Shown here piece after piece: positions 7,844 to 17,455 of a DNA stretch of 64,000 nt; position 1 is the first letter of the stretch; each line of letters begins with the position of its first letter. The notes below the pieces were generated by a model that worked only from the letters and a program-made list of their open reading frames with translations, did no database searches and was not told the DNA's origin. The stretch lies in assembly GCF_025950095.1 (NCBI RefSeq), contig NZ_JAPDDR010000002.1, positions 603,794 to 667,793 on the forward strand, given 5' to 3'. The translations under genes and the position numbers were made by a program. This stretch comes from Luteolibacter rhizosphaerae (GTDB taxonomy: Bacteria; Verrucomicrobiota; Verrucomicrobiia; Verrucomicrobiales; Akkermansiaceae).

Positions 7844-9013
7844 TCAAGGAGTGCTCACGGCTGCCACTGCTGCCTTGCTGCTTGCGGAGCAGCAGGTCTT
7901 GATTTCCGTCGGCCGACCGATCGTGGCCAGTTCCTGTTGGATGAGGTCCCATTGGTTATTCTGGATCTGGCCCATCGCGACGTGCTCGATTTCCTGGCTT
8001 TTCAGCCACTCGTCGTTCACACCGGGATACTCGCGGTAGATCTTCTTGATCGACTGGTCGATGTCCATGTCCGGCTTGAGGATGCCGGCACGCTTCATGC
8101 CTTCAGCGGCACCGCGGATCGCCTCCTTGCCCCCGGCGATGCTCGGGATGTAGCGCAGGCGACCGAGCGCCTCGGCATTCAGTTCCGGGTTGGAAAGGAT
8201 GTATTTCTTCTCGACCGAAAGGATGGCGGCGGCACGGGGATTCGTCTCGACCCACTTGGCTCCCTTCATGATTGCCTTGGTTACTGCCGCCGTCGCATCA
8301 GGATTCGCCTCGGCATACTTGCCGTTGACGATCACACCGCAGCAGTACTCCGAGGCATAGGGCTCATCGAGGGTTTGGTCGGAGATATTCTGGACCTTCT
8401 TGTCCGCCAGCAGCAGCAGGCCGATCGGCTCGGAGTTCGCGATCGCGTCCACTTCGCCCTTCTCAAGGGCCAAGCCGAGTTCGGAGGAGGGGAAAACCTT
8501 CCACTGGACGTCATTGCGGGGATCAATCCCGTTGTCCCCCAGCACGCGGTTTGCGAAGATGAAGGGGGGCGTGCCCATGCCGGGCACGCCGATCCGCTTG
8601 CCCTTGAGATCCTGCACGGTCTTGAGATTGCCGCCCAGCGGAGCTTGAATGCGCAGGCACCCGCGGTGGATGCCGGCGGTGAGCTTCACATCCAGCCCCT
8701 CTTCGATAGGCTTGAGGAAGGCCATTATCGGCTGGTGCACCACGTGGATCGTTCCGAGACCGACCAGATCCTTGAATTGGCCCCACTCGCATTTGACCAT
8801 CTCCACGTCCAGACCCTGCTCCTTGAAATAGCCCTTCTCCTTGGCGATGTAGAGCGGTGCCTCGCAGGTCAGGCCGATGTAGCCGACCTTGATCTTGGTA
8901 AGCCCGTCGGCGGTTTTCTCCGCCTGGGTCGTCTTCTGCTTGCAGCCAGCCAGCAGCAAGGTGCCGAAGGCGGCGGTCCTCAAGAATCGCAAAAGCGAGG
9001 GGATGTTCCTCAT
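7844..9013 (-). CDS. ABC importer substrate-binding lipoprotein
   Basis: A 389-residue NMT1/NrtA/SsuA-like binding protein. It starts MRNIPSLLRFLRTAAFGTLL and has a lipobox LLAGC, so it should be lipid-anchored in the periplasm. The core begins KIKVGYIGLTCEAPLYIAKE and includes a ligand-side segment with several Cys/His (VKCEWGQF; GIHRGCLRIQA) and a central EYCCG. The C-terminus ends KTCCSASSKAAVA, an unusual Cys pair. Family members bind nitrate, bicarbonate, sulfonates or thiamine precursors; I cannot tell which. The ATG at 9013 is preferred because it begins the signal peptide. Confidence 0.85.
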   Translation of the reverse strand: MRNIPSLLRFLRTAAFGTLLLAGCKQKTTQAEKTADGLTKIKVGYIGLTCEAPLYIAKEKGYFKEQGLDVEMVKCEWGQFKDLVGLGTIHVVHQPIMAFLKPIEEGLDVKLTAGIHRGCLRIQAPLGGNLKTVQDLKGKRIGVPGMGTPPFIFANRVLGDNGIDPRNDVQWKVFPSSELGLALEKGEVDAIANSEPIGLLLLADKKVQNISDQTLDEPYASEYCCGVIVNGKYAEANPDATAAVTKAIMKGAKWVETNPRAAAILSVEKKYILSNPELNAEALGRLRYIPSIAGGKEAIRGAAEGMKRAGILKPDMDIDQSIKKIYREYPGVNDEWLKSQEIEHVAMGQIQNNQWDLIQQELATIGRPTEIKTCCSASSKAAVAAVSTP

Positions 9014-9464
9014 GTCGGAAAATAATCCAAGTCGACGGGGTCTTTTGCAATTCCTTTGTATCGCCAAGCGTAGCGATGAATTGCACTTCTGAAGCCCCTC
9101 GATTCGGTAGTTGTGTAAGTGTCGTGGTTCGGGGGGCTCAGAGGGAAGCCCCCTATCCCCTTCGACCTTCAAGAATTAAGGTCTCGGTGAACCGCATTCT
9201 CCAATCAGGTCATCACAGACCCTAGAGAAAACATTTTCGATCCGGGACGATTTTCTGGCGGATGGTCATCTCAGGCTTCTGGCGGCAAACGGGGCTCGCC
9301 TCCAGGTCGGTTGCATCGCGGCGTTGATACACCTACAATGCCAAGGTCAACCGGATGGCTTTGAATGCCACTTACGCCGTCGTTGGCTTTCGGCCATGAT
9401 TTTGAATTATCTTCGCAAAGGTTGCATTAGCGTACGAGACAGCAGGCGTAGGTCTAGCTGGGCT
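9014..9464. other. Gene-free stretch upstream of the ABC operon
   Basis: About 450 bases between the importer operon and the histidine kinase end. It must hold the importer promoter on the minus strand. I see no riboswitch fold or gene I can support. Confidence 0.4.
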
Positions 9465-12233
9465 TCAAGATGACCGCCCTGCCAGAATTGGCACCAAAAT
9501 GGATTCCAACTCTTCGAGCTTTACCGGCTTCACCACGTGGCCGTCAGCTCCTGCCGCATCGCTCGCCTCGCGGTCCTCCAAGCGTCCCCAGCCTGTCAGA
9601 GCGATTATAATCGGCCTCTTGTCGACGGGCTGCTTCCGGATTTCCCTCGTCGCTTGAAGCCCGTCGCAATCCGGCATGCCGATATCCATAAGTATTACAT
9701 CGGGCCGGGCTTCTGTAGCTGCGGCGATGGCGGCTTCCCCACCCACTGCTTCGACAACTCGGGCACCTATCGTCTCCAAAAGCAAGGACAGGGCTTCCAA
9801 GGCATCAGCATTGTCATCGGCCACCAAGATCTTCAAACCACTTAGAGCGGACTTGCTAGATGCCCGATCGGTGGCTGTGCTTGCTGGCGCGTCCACCGCC
9901 CCCAGCAATGGCATTGTCACCGAGAAAGTGCTGCCACGGCCCACGCCCTCGCTCGACGCCTCTATGCTACCGCCTTGCAATTCCATGAGAGATCTTGCCA
10001 GGTGTAGGCCCAGGCCCAGGCCCCCTTTCGACGCCGAAAGCGAGCGCTCCGCCTGCGCGAAAATGTTGAAGACTTTCGGAAGTTCCGCGGCGGCAATACC
10101 GACACCATGATCTTCGACCGATACCCTGACGTGCGGGCCTTCAACGCGGCTTGTGATTTCAATCGACGATCCCTGGGGGGAGAATTTCGAGGCGTTTGCA
10201 AGAAGGTTGCCAAAAACCTGGCTTAACCGCGTGAAGTCACCCCATACAAGAAGACTTTCGTCAGGGATTCGCACGCTCACCCGCTGGTTCAAAGCTTGCA
10301 ACATCGGGCTTACCGATTCCAGCGCAAGATCAAGGGCCTTCGATATCTCTACCGGACCAATATCCAGCGCGAGTTTGTTCCGGGTAATTCTGGATACATC
10401 CAGCAGGTCGTCCACCAGCCTCACCATGTGATTGAGCTGCCTCTCCATCATACCCCGCACCTTCTCTACGCCCTCGGAATTTTTGGGGCCGATTCGCATC
10501 AGTTCCAAACCCGTCCGGATTGGGGCCAGCGGGTTGCGAAGCTCATGTGCCAGTAATGCGATGAAGTCGTCCTTCTGGCGATCGGCGGCTGCGAGCTCAT
10601 TCGCCTTGTGCTCCAAGGCGGCCTCCAATTCTTTTTTCGCCGTGACATCCTGCACTACGCCGAACATCCCTCTGGCGTTTCCCGCCTCGTCGTGGGTGGC
10701 CCGGCCTTTGGCAGCGACCCACACTTCACGCTCCCCATTCCTCACGCGGTATTCGGCGTCGTATTGTGTGCCGTCTTCCGCAGCGCTATCTACCTTGCGC
10801 TTGGCCATGCCGGCGTCTTCGGGATTCAAGAAGTTCCGAAGAGTCGCCCACGTAATCTGCTGGCCTGATGGTACTCCAAAGATTTCCGCAGCGCGGGGTG
10901 ATAAATCGACGAGGTCGGTGGTCTTGTCCCAGCTCCAGTCGCCAAGTTGTGCTGCAGCTAGTGCCAGGGTGAGCCTCTCGGCGGTCGTCTTTTGCTTCCG
11001 GTTCGATCTCGCGCGTTCAAGAGATTCCCAACAACGGTTCACAACGATGCGGACCACGTCGACCTCATCCGGTGTCCACTGGCGGGGAGTTCGCTGGTGT
11101 ACCGCCATCGCAGCGGTGAAGTTGCCATCCTTATGCAATGGCACGCAAACAACGGCGCGAATGTCAGTGGCCCGGTAGGCCGGGAGAAAACCTTCCACCC
11201 GTGAATCCACGTCAACATCGTCGACCACAAAGGGTTCGTTTGCGAGCATCTGCCGCACACACTGAGGGCCGAACGCGGCAACCTCCCACCGGCCTACGAT
11301 GCTTTGAGCCTCGGGGCCATAGTCGCCGGTGATATCGAAGATCGACTCGTCTTCCACCACCGCGTACGCGCATCGGTCGACAGCGAGGAACTGCGCCAGC
11401 ATGCGGGCGTTTGCTGCCATGATTTCTTCAGCGTCCGACAGATGCTGTGTTGCCATGGCCAGTTCGGCGAGGAACCGATGCCTGCGTTCACTCTCCAAGA
11501 GCTGCGCCTCAGTCTTGCGACGCGGGGAGATGTCGCGGAAAATGAGCACTCCCCCGAGCAATCTCCCCCCTCCATCCATAATGGGAGCGGCGCTGTCATC
11601 GATAGCAGTTTCGCAACCTGTGCGGGAGATCAAGACCGTGTGGTTCGCGAGGCCCACCACCAGATTTTCGGCCAATGCCCTCAGTACCGGGTTCGCAACC
11701 TCGCTACGCGAGGTCTCGTTCACAATATTGAACACCTCAGTAACAGATCGTCCCCGCGCGTCTTCCAAAGTCCAACCTGTTAGGTTCGAAGCAACGCCGT
11801 TCAGATCGGTTACCATTCCTTTAGCGTCCGTGGTAATAACTCCGTCTCCGATGCTACGCAGTGTAACCAGCAAGAGGTTTTTCCGGGCTTCGGCCAAAGC
11901 CCGGTGACGCCGCATGGACTCTCCTGCCGCGATAACAAAGCCGACCGCGACGGCAAAAGTGATTAAAGATACAAGTCGCGGTGCGCTGGTCCACCCGTCG
12001 CTCATGAAGAGTGCAGAGCAGATCAAATAGCCCAGGACAGCGGGAATGAGGCCGGCTCGATAACCAGCCATCCACACAGCAGCCGCCGCGGCGGGGAACA
12101 GGGTGACCAAAGTCAGGCGGTCCTCAAGCCATGGATGTAGCAGCCAGCGGCAAGCGATTGCGAGCGCTGTTAGGAAGAGGCCCACAAGAAGGCTGCGAGG
12201 GAGAGGGGCCGCAGCCCGGGGCTTCAAGCTCAT
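9465..12233 (-). CDS. Hybrid histidine kinase, membrane-anchored, with PAS-GAF-PAS sensors
   Basis: A 922-residue sensor kinase. Residues 13-105 form about four membrane helices (DUF4118/MASE-like). A PAS domain lies around 115-235, a GAF domain 255-405, a second PAS 425-535, a HisKA domain with the phospho-accepting H563 in LAHELRNPLAP, a HATPase (N-box near 676-681, DHGVG 708-712, GLGLGL 738-743) and a receiver domain from about 800 with D850 as phosphate acceptor. ATG at 12233 begins the first membrane segment; a frame upstream crosses an 18-G tract and is unlikely to be translated. The signal is unknown. It follows a related kinase gene on the same strand. Confidence 0.88.
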   Translation of the reverse strand: MSLKPRAAAPLPRSLLVGLFLTALAIACRWLLHPWLEDRLTLVTLFPAAAAAVWMAGYRAGLIPAVLGYLICSALFMSDGWTSAPRLVSLITFAVAVGFVIAAGESMRRHRALAEARKNLLLVTLRSIGDGVITTDAKGMVTDLNGVASNLTGWTLEDARGRSVTEVFNIVNETSRSEVANPVLRALAENLVVGLANHTVLISRTGCETAIDDSAAPIMDGGGRLLGGVLIFRDISPRRKTEAQLLESERRHRFLAELAMATQHLSDAEEIMAANARMLAQFLAVDRCAYAVVEDESIFDITGDYGPEAQSIVGRWEVAAFGPQCVRQMLANEPFVVDDVDVDSRVEGFLPAYRATDIRAVVCVPLHKDGNFTAAMAVHQRTPRQWTPDEVDVVRIVVNRCWESLERARSNRKQKTTAERLTLALAAAQLGDWSWDKTTDLVDLSPRAAEIFGVPSGQQITWATLRNFLNPEDAGMAKRKVDSAAEDGTQYDAEYRVRNGEREVWVAAKGRATHDEAGNARGMFGVVQDVTAKKELEAALEHKANELAAADRQKDDFIALLAHELRNPLAPIRTGLELMRIGPKNSEGVEKVRGMMERQLNHMVRLVDDLLDVSRITRNKLALDIGPVEISKALDLALESVSPMLQALNQRVSVRIPDESLLVWGDFTRLSQVFGNLLANASKFSPQGSSIEITSRVEGPHVRVSVEDHGVGIAAAELPKVFNIFAQAERSLSASKGGLGLGLHLARSLMELQGGSIEASSEGVGRGSTFSVTMPLLGAVDAPASTATDRASSKSALSGLKILVADDNADALEALSLLLETIGARVVEAVGGEAAIAAATEARPDVILMDIGMPDCDGLQATREIRKQPVDKRPIIIALTGWGRLEDREASDAAGADGHVVKPVKLEELESILVPILAGRSS

Positions 12234-12285
12234 GAGTTTCTGAGATAGTGTACCTTCAACCCAGATTTGCAACGGATGTCGATGC

Positions 12286-12303
12286 GGGGGGGGGGGGGGG
12301 GGG
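12286..12303 (-). promoter_or_regulatory. Homopolymeric G(18) tract upstream of a kinase gene
   Basis: An uninterrupted run of 18 G on the plus strand (C on the coding strand) lies 53-70 bases before the ATG of the 9465-12233 kinase. Tracts of this length slip readily during replication, so it could alter promoter spacing. Effect on expression is inferred. A sequencing-length error is also possible. Confidence 0.5.
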
Positions 12304-12475
12304 CGCGATTCGACCGGTAGCCTCCACCCCACGCCAAGAATGAAGGCCTACGGCGCTGGAAATTGCGATTTAGCTGAACCGCCACGCAACCAATCTGGCC
12401 AAGATTCGCGAGCGAGCACCCGAAATTGAACCGGCGGTTCCGAAGGATTGGTCGTCCCAATAGATTGGAGAGCTG

Positions 12476-14398
12476 TCAACCGTAGCACTTGGGAAACCTC
12501 TTCATGATCGCAGCGTTCAGATCCTCGATGCGGACGGGTTTTACCAAATGAAGATCGAAGCCGGCGAGGCGCGTTTTGGATCGGTCTTCCTCTGTCCCCC
12601 ACCCGGTAATGGCAATTATAAATGCGTCTGGTGCGATCTTACGGATCTCAGAAGCTGCTTCAATTCCATTCATCACAGGCATTCCAATGTCCAGGCAGAC
12701 CACCTGGGGCACCGTTTCCTTGGCCACTTCAATCGCCTGCTTCCCATCGTAAGCAACGGCTGAATCAAAACCTTCCGACTCGAACCAAAGGGCGAGGGTG
12801 TCGGCACTGGTCGTGGAGTCATCAGCAACCAAAACGCGGCACCGCTCTTTAATTATGGGCGTAAGGGTAGCGGCCAGCTGAGCGACAGACGAATTCGCTA
12901 CGATAGGCAGGCGTATCCGGAACTCGCTACCCTGATTTTCCCCCGCGCTGCGTGCAACGACACTGCCGCCATGTAGTTCAACGATCGTGCGCACCAGAGT
13001 AAGCCCGATACCCAGGCCGTCGGTAGAAGCGAGCCCTCCTTGGTCAAACAAATCGAATATGGATTCCAGGCGATGTCCAGGAATTCCGCTGCCGTTATCG
13101 CGAACCACAAGTTCTAGAAGCCGGTCGCCCGTTGCTTCTGCTGCAAGCTCAACCTGTCCGTTTGGAGGTGTATATTTCGCGGCGTTCGTGAGAAGGTTTA
13201 CAACTGCCTGTACCAATCGATGCAGGTCGCCATCGATCTCCACCAATGTCGGCGGCAACCGGAGTATCAGGCGGTGGCCTTTCGATTCAAGAAGAGGGCG
13301 CGTGGACTCGATGGCTGTTTCGAGCACTTCGGGCAACGCGAGCCGGTCCCGTCGGAGATGTATTTTGCCTGTGGTGATGCGGGATAGATCAACGAGATCT
13401 TCGATCAGCCGCGACATCAAACCGACCTGCCGCCGCAGCATGGAGGCAATTTGAATGACGCGACCCGTGTCATGCGGTGACTTGAGAATCATCTCGACCC
13501 CGGGTGCCATGGGAGCCAATGGGTTCCTAAGCTCATGGGCAAGCATCGCGAGGAACGTGTCTTTTCTCTCACTCGCCTGGATAAGCTCCAGACTTTTTCT
13601 CCGCTCGGTTAGGTCCCGCGTGATTTTGACAAACCCCCGATGCTCCCCTACTTCGTCGGTAACAGGAGTGATCAGGACGCTGGCCCAGAACCGCTCACCA
13701 GACTTTTTAATCCGCCAGCCTTCATCTTCGGCGCTGCCTTCCTTCAAGGCCCGCTGGAGCAGACCCCTTGGTATTCCAGAAGCGACAGCATCGTCGGGGT
13801 AAAAACGGGAGAAGTGTTGCCCTAAGATCTCCTCCGCTTCATAACCTTTGATTTTTCGCGCGCCCGTATTCCAACTAACCACGGTGCCACTTGGGTCAAG
13901 CATGAAGATGGCGTAATCAGCTACACTTTCGATTAGCAGCCTAAGCCGCTCTTCACTCTGGCGAAGAGCCTCCGTCTTCTCCTGACGCTCGGTAAGATCA
14001 CGGGTGATTTTGAGGAAGCCCGCGACATGCTTGGCCGGCGTTTTGATTGCGGTGATCGTCACGCTGGCCCAGAACTTTCCGCCGCCTTTTCGCACGCGCC
14101 ATCCTTCCGTCGCGAATTTTCCATGCGCGGCAGCGACTTCGAGCTCCTCTTCCGGAATTCTGGCAGCGACCTCTTCGTCGGAATAGAAGTTGGAAAAGGA
14201 TTTTCCAACAATCTCCTCCGGCTTGTAGCCTTTGAGGATCTCCGCGCCGCAGTTCCAATCGAGGATCGTGCCGTCTTTCGACATCATAAAGATCGCATAA
14301 TCTTCGACCCCGCCAACAAGCTCGTCGAAGTGCTGCCGACGTTCCAGCAGCCAAGTCAGATCTTCATCCCCGGTTTCAGAGATTTGTTCAGCGGTCAT
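12476..14398 (-). CDS. Hybrid histidine kinase with tandem PAS domains
   Basis: A 640-residue soluble kinase. Two similar PAS domains (residues 25-140 and 155-268) each contain DYAIFM...G..W..G and an end RDLTER. HisKA has H288 in LAHELRNPLAPM, HATPase has an N-box near 401-406 and GLGIGL at 461-466, and the C-terminal receiver domain has D570 in VVCLDIGMP. The PAS type resembles those in cytoplasmic light- or redox-sensing kinases, but no cofactor residues can be assigned by eye. It precedes the membrane-bound kinase, with 240 bases between them; the two have the same receiver-tail architecture and may converge on one pathway. Confidence 0.88.
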   Translation of the reverse strand: MTAEQISETGDEDLTWLLERRQHFDELVGGVEDYAIFMMSKDGTILDWNCGAEILKGYKPEEIVGKSFSNFYSDEEVAARIPEEELEVAAAHGKFATEGWRVRKGGGKFWASVTITAIKTPAKHVAGFLKITRDLTERQEKTEALRQSEERLRLLIESVADYAIFMLDPSGTVVSWNTGARKIKGYEAEEILGQHFSRFYPDDAVASGIPRGLLQRALKEGSAEDEGWRIKKSGERFWASVLITPVTDEVGEHRGFVKITRDLTERRKSLELIQASERKDTFLAMLAHELRNPLAPMAPGVEMILKSPHDTGRVIQIASMLRRQVGLMSRLIEDLVDLSRITTGKIHLRRDRLALPEVLETAIESTRPLLESKGHRLILRLPPTLVEIDGDLHRLVQAVVNLLTNAAKYTPPNGQVELAAEATGDRLLELVVRDNGSGIPGHRLESIFDLFDQGGLASTDGLGIGLTLVRTIVELHGGSVVARSAGENQGSEFRIRLPIVANSSVAQLAATLTPIIKERCRVLVADDSTTSADTLALWFESEGFDSAVAYDGKQAIEVAKETVPQVVCLDIGMPVMNGIEAASEIRKIAPDAFIIAITGWGTEEDRSKTRLAGFDLHLVKPVRIEDLNAAIMKRFPKCYG

Positions 14399-14480
14399 AC
14401 TCGTAACTGCATCGCGGGGTGCAGGGGCGAGAACCCCTCTGAACCCCGTGAAATCCTGATTGCTCTAGAGAGTCTGACTG

Positions 14481-14987
14481 CTATTCCGCGGAGGCAGCCT
14501 CGATAGCCGAGGGCGTCAGAGCCTCCGCAAGTGAAGTAAGGATCTTATCGGTGTTGCCCTCCTCGTCCAGTGTGGTTTGGAGTATCTCTACGACTTCTTG
14601 CAGGCCGAGGGCTTCCGCCAATGCCCTAGCGGTTCCGTAGCTGGCGATCTCATAGTGTTCGACCTTCTGAGCGGCACCGATCAGCGCCAGATCTTTCACC
14701 GTTACATCACCCTCTTCATCGATCACCTCTGAACCTTCCTCGACCAAGCCTTGCATGGCCTTGCAGACTTTTCCCTTGGGGGTGATTTCCAGTAATCTGG
14801 CTACCTCTTCCAGTCGCCCCGCATGACCCTTGGTTTCTTCGAGATGCGTTTGAAAGGCCTCCTTGAGTTCAGTGGTTGCCGAAGCTTTAGCCATTTTGGG
14901 TAAAGCTTTGATCAGTTGATTTTCGGCGCTGTAGAGGTCCTTGATTTCTTGGGCGAGTAGGACGTTGAGTGAAACGAGTTTCGGCAT
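14481..14987 (-). CDS. DUF892 ferritin-like protein (YciE/YciF family)
   Basis: A 168-residue all-helical protein: LLAQEIKDLYSAENQLIKAL, then HLEETKGHAGRLEEV, then LIGAAQKVEHYEIASYGTARALA and TTLDEEGNTDKIL. These Glu/His-bearing helices are the DUF892 di-metal four-helix bundle. Relatives are induced by osmotic or general stress; the exact activity is not established. It is divergent from a second DUF892 gene at 15233. Confidence 0.88.
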   Translation of the reverse strand: MPKLVSLNVLLAQEIKDLYSAENQLIKALPKMAKASATTELKEAFQTHLEETKGHAGRLEEVARLLEITPKGKVCKAMQGLVEEGSEVIDEEGDVTVKDLALIGAAQKVEHYEIASYGTARALAEALGLQEVVEILQTTLDEEGNTDKILTSLAEALTPSAIEAASAE

Positions 14988-15232
14988 GGTTCTGATTGGT
15001 TGGCGATGTCATCTTTCGCAGGAGGCATGCCGCATTGGATGGGTGGGTTTTCTTGCTGCCATTGGCAAATGCCTCTCGTAAAAGGACTTCGATGTTTGCA
15101 ATTTGACAGCGCGGCAAGGCAATTTGCAAAGCTTGCTCGCCGTCTACCCCCGCGTGAATGTTTCCTATTCAACCCGTGGGCCAAGTCTGACCATAGGGTT
15201 CATGGCACACCGCGTGCAATTGCGCTCAACAT

Positions 15233-15730
15233 ATGACCATCGCAAGTTCGACCGACATTTTCTTCGATCAGCTCAAAGATCTGAAAAGCGCCACCGAACA
15301 GAGGATCGATACGTTGCCCGACCTGATTGGCTGGGCAAGCGACAGCCAGTTGCGGGAAACGTTACAGGACTGCCTGCACGACGCGCTGAGCAGCCTGCAG
15401 ATCATCCTAACAATCTTCCAGGAACATTCCAAGCCGGCCGGGGACGACGTGTGCAAGGCCGTGGCAGGGTTGATTGATGGCGGCAACAATCACATCGAAA
15501 TGGCCTCCAACGCTTCCGTGCGCGATCACCTGCTGATAGCGCACAATCTAAGGCTTGGCCATTACCTCCTGGCGGCAACTAGCTTCACGCTGGGGATGGC
15601 AAAGAGTTGCGGCTTCCCGGAAGAAGCCGAGCGGTTGGGCGAAATCCTTCAGCAGGAGGTGGCCTTCACCGCAAAGCTCGGCGATATCGCTTCCGGGTCG
15701 TTTGGCGTAGAACTTGGAGATGAGGCATGA
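15233..15730 (+). CDS. Divergent DUF892 protein
   Basis: A 165-residue paralogue-like protein: STDIFFDQLKDLKSATEQRI, then LRETLQDCLHDALSSLQIIL, then RDHLLIAHNLRLGHYLLAATSF and an end ILQQEVAFTAKLGDIA. The helix layout follows DUF892, but several metal-ligand Glu positions seen in the 14481 protein are replaced, so metal binding may be lost. Its stop overlaps the start of the next gene by 4 bases (ATGA), indicating translational coupling. Confidence 0.7.
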   Translation: MTIASSTDIFFDQLKDLKSATEQRIDTLPDLIGWASDSQLRETLQDCLHDALSSLQIILTIFQEHSKPAGDDVCKAVAGLIDGGNNHIEMASNASVRDHLLIAHNLRLGHYLLAATSFTLGMAKSCGFPEEAERLGEILQQEVAFTAKLGDIASGSFGVELGDEA

Positions 15731-16347
15731 AGCGCCTTTTCAAGAACAACGGCCTTTCGATCGTCCTGTTGTTCCTGTTTGTGGTGTTTTGGATTGCCCA
15801 ATCGGTTGCGGGTTTTCACGTTTATAATAATGAGCAGGAACTCCACGGCGGCCCGCTCCTGTCTTACAACAAATATCTTTCCAGTGGGCATTTCTGGCAG
15901 GCGACCGGCGAAAACTGGGAGAGCGAGTTCCTTCAGATGGGGTTCTACGTTATCCTCACAACCTTTCTGTTCCAAAGGGGCTCGGCAGAGTCCAACGACC
16001 CTGACGAAGCGGAGGAGCTTGCTGCAAAACGCCGGAGAAGGCGCGGCAGCTGGCTCTACCGTAACTCGCTCTCGCTGGCATTCCTCGGGCTGTTTATGTT
16101 GGCGTTCATTGTCCACGCCCTGGGCGGCCTCCGGGAGAGCAACCAAGAGAGGTCGGAGCACGGTCAGCCAGCTGAAAGCATGGGTGAATTCCTCAGCGGG
16201 TCAGAGTTCTGGTTCCAATCCTTCCAGAACTGGCAGAGCGAGTTCCTCGCCGTGCTCTCAATAGTCGTGCTCAGTATCTTCCTGCGCCAGGAAGGGTCGC
16301 CCGAGAGCAAGGACGTGGAGGAGCCCAACTCCAAGACCGGTTCATGA
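15727..16347 (+). CDS. DUF6766 membrane protein with internal duplication
   Basis: A 206-residue integral membrane protein. The two halves are repeats: NNGLSIVLLFLFVVFWIAQSV...SGHFWQATGENWESEFLQMG...FLFQRGSAESND and RNSLSLAFLGLFMLAFIVHAL...SGSEFWFQSFQNWQSEFLAVL...FLRQEGSPESKD. Each half has two membrane helices around a W-rich loop. DUF6766 proteins of this form often sit with stress genes; function unknown. It overlaps the DUF892 gene upstream and precedes an oxidoreductase gene with a strong AAAGGAGG ribosome site between. Confidence 0.78.
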   Translation: MKRLFKNNGLSIVLLFLFVVFWIAQSVAGFHVYNNEQELHGGPLLSYNKYLSSGHFWQATGENWESEFLQMGFYVILTTFLFQRGSAESNDPDEAEELAAKRRRRRGSWLYRNSLSLAFLGLFMLAFIVHALGGLRESNQERSEHGQPAESMGEFLSGSEFWFQSFQNWQSEFLAVLSIVVLSIFLRQEGSPESKDVEEPNSKTGS

Positions 16348-16360
16348 AAGGAGGCTTGAA

Positions 16361-17062
16361 ATGCTCGACGTGATCATCATCGGCGGGGGGCCAGCAGGAT
16401 TGAGCGCGGCGCTTCTCCTGGGGCGATGCCGGCGTAGTGTGGCCATTTGCGATGAAGGAAGGCCTAGGAACGAGATGTCCCGAAGGGTGAACGGGTTTCT
16501 CGGGGCCCGGAAGGTTGCCCCCCGGGAGTTGCTTGCCATCGGACGGCTTCAGCTATCGGATTATCCGAACGTCACCTTTTTTGATCAGCGGGTGGAGGAG
16601 GCTTCCCGCGACGACCGCTACTTCAACATTGTTCTGAAATCAGGCCAAGAGTTGCGGTCACGCTCACTGATTGTTGCCACTGGCTTGATCGACCGGCTTC
16701 CGGACATTCCAGGCTTGGCTCCTTTATACGGTAAGAGCGTTTTCCCGTGTCCCTACTGCGACGGCTGGGAAAACACAGGACGCAAGCTCGGCGCATACGG
16801 TTCCGGGAGGGAGGGCGCTAACCTCGCGCTGGAACTCGGACTTTGGAGTGGGGACGTGTCGGCCTTCCTAACAGAACCCCTCGCCGATGAGAAACTGGCC
16901 CGGGACCTTGATCATCGCGGCGTTCAAGTCTATGAGACCGCTGTAACCGGGCTAATTACGGACGGAGGTTGCCTAACAGGAGTACACCTGATCGACGGCA
17001 GCACGGTGTCAGCGGAGTGGCAACGGGGCCTTTGCTGTTCTAGCATGGGAGGTGACCCTTGA
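16361..17062 (+). pseudogene. NAD(P)/FAD-dependent oxidoreductase, C-terminally truncated
   Basis: A 233-residue frame starting MLDVIIIGGGPAGLSAALLL (FAD-binding GxGxxG), with IVATGLIDRLPDIPG and the redox motif PCPYCDGWE. This is the thioredoxin-reductase-like family that normally runs to about 300 residues. The sequence departs from the family after LIDGSTV and stops at GGDP, so the C-terminal FAD-contact strand (the usual NTGxxxR and GDA motifs) is missing. I find no in-frame remainder downstream. AAAGGAGG before the ATG is a good ribosome site. Either a truncated pseudogene or an odd variant; loss of function is likely. Confidence 0.65.
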
Positions 17063-17455
17063 AGAATTACACGCCTGCGACGGTATTTGTGTTGAACTCC
17101 ACGTGGGACGTGAGGTGTGGCTTTCGACCCTTGAAGTCAGCAAGGACGCCCAGTTGAGGGATTTCCGGCCAACCAACGAAGACCCTTTCGAGACGGCACC
17201 TTCTTCTCCGCTCGCTGTGGATAGTTACCTTCGGTAGCCTGAGACCGGCGGTCGCGGGTGTTCTACTGTCGGCCGGAGAAGGTGTCCCCGGGCCAGCGAC
17301 TGGAAGTTGTCGGCAACACCCTACCCCCCCCTACTCCGCCTCCGGCGGCGCAGTGTATGGCTACCATGGTTGCCCGGTTGCGTTTGGGTCGATCTGCGTT
17401 CCTGTTGCACGTAGCGGTCAGGGCGTCTGGCCCGCGCACCTTCCACACAAGGCAG
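17063..17455. other. Gene-free stretch
   Basis: No supported gene between the truncated oxidoreductase and DUF4112. The short frame near 17052 does not resemble the missing oxidoreductase end. A C-rich patch (CCTACCCCCCCCTACTCC) lies near 17320. Confidence 0.4.
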
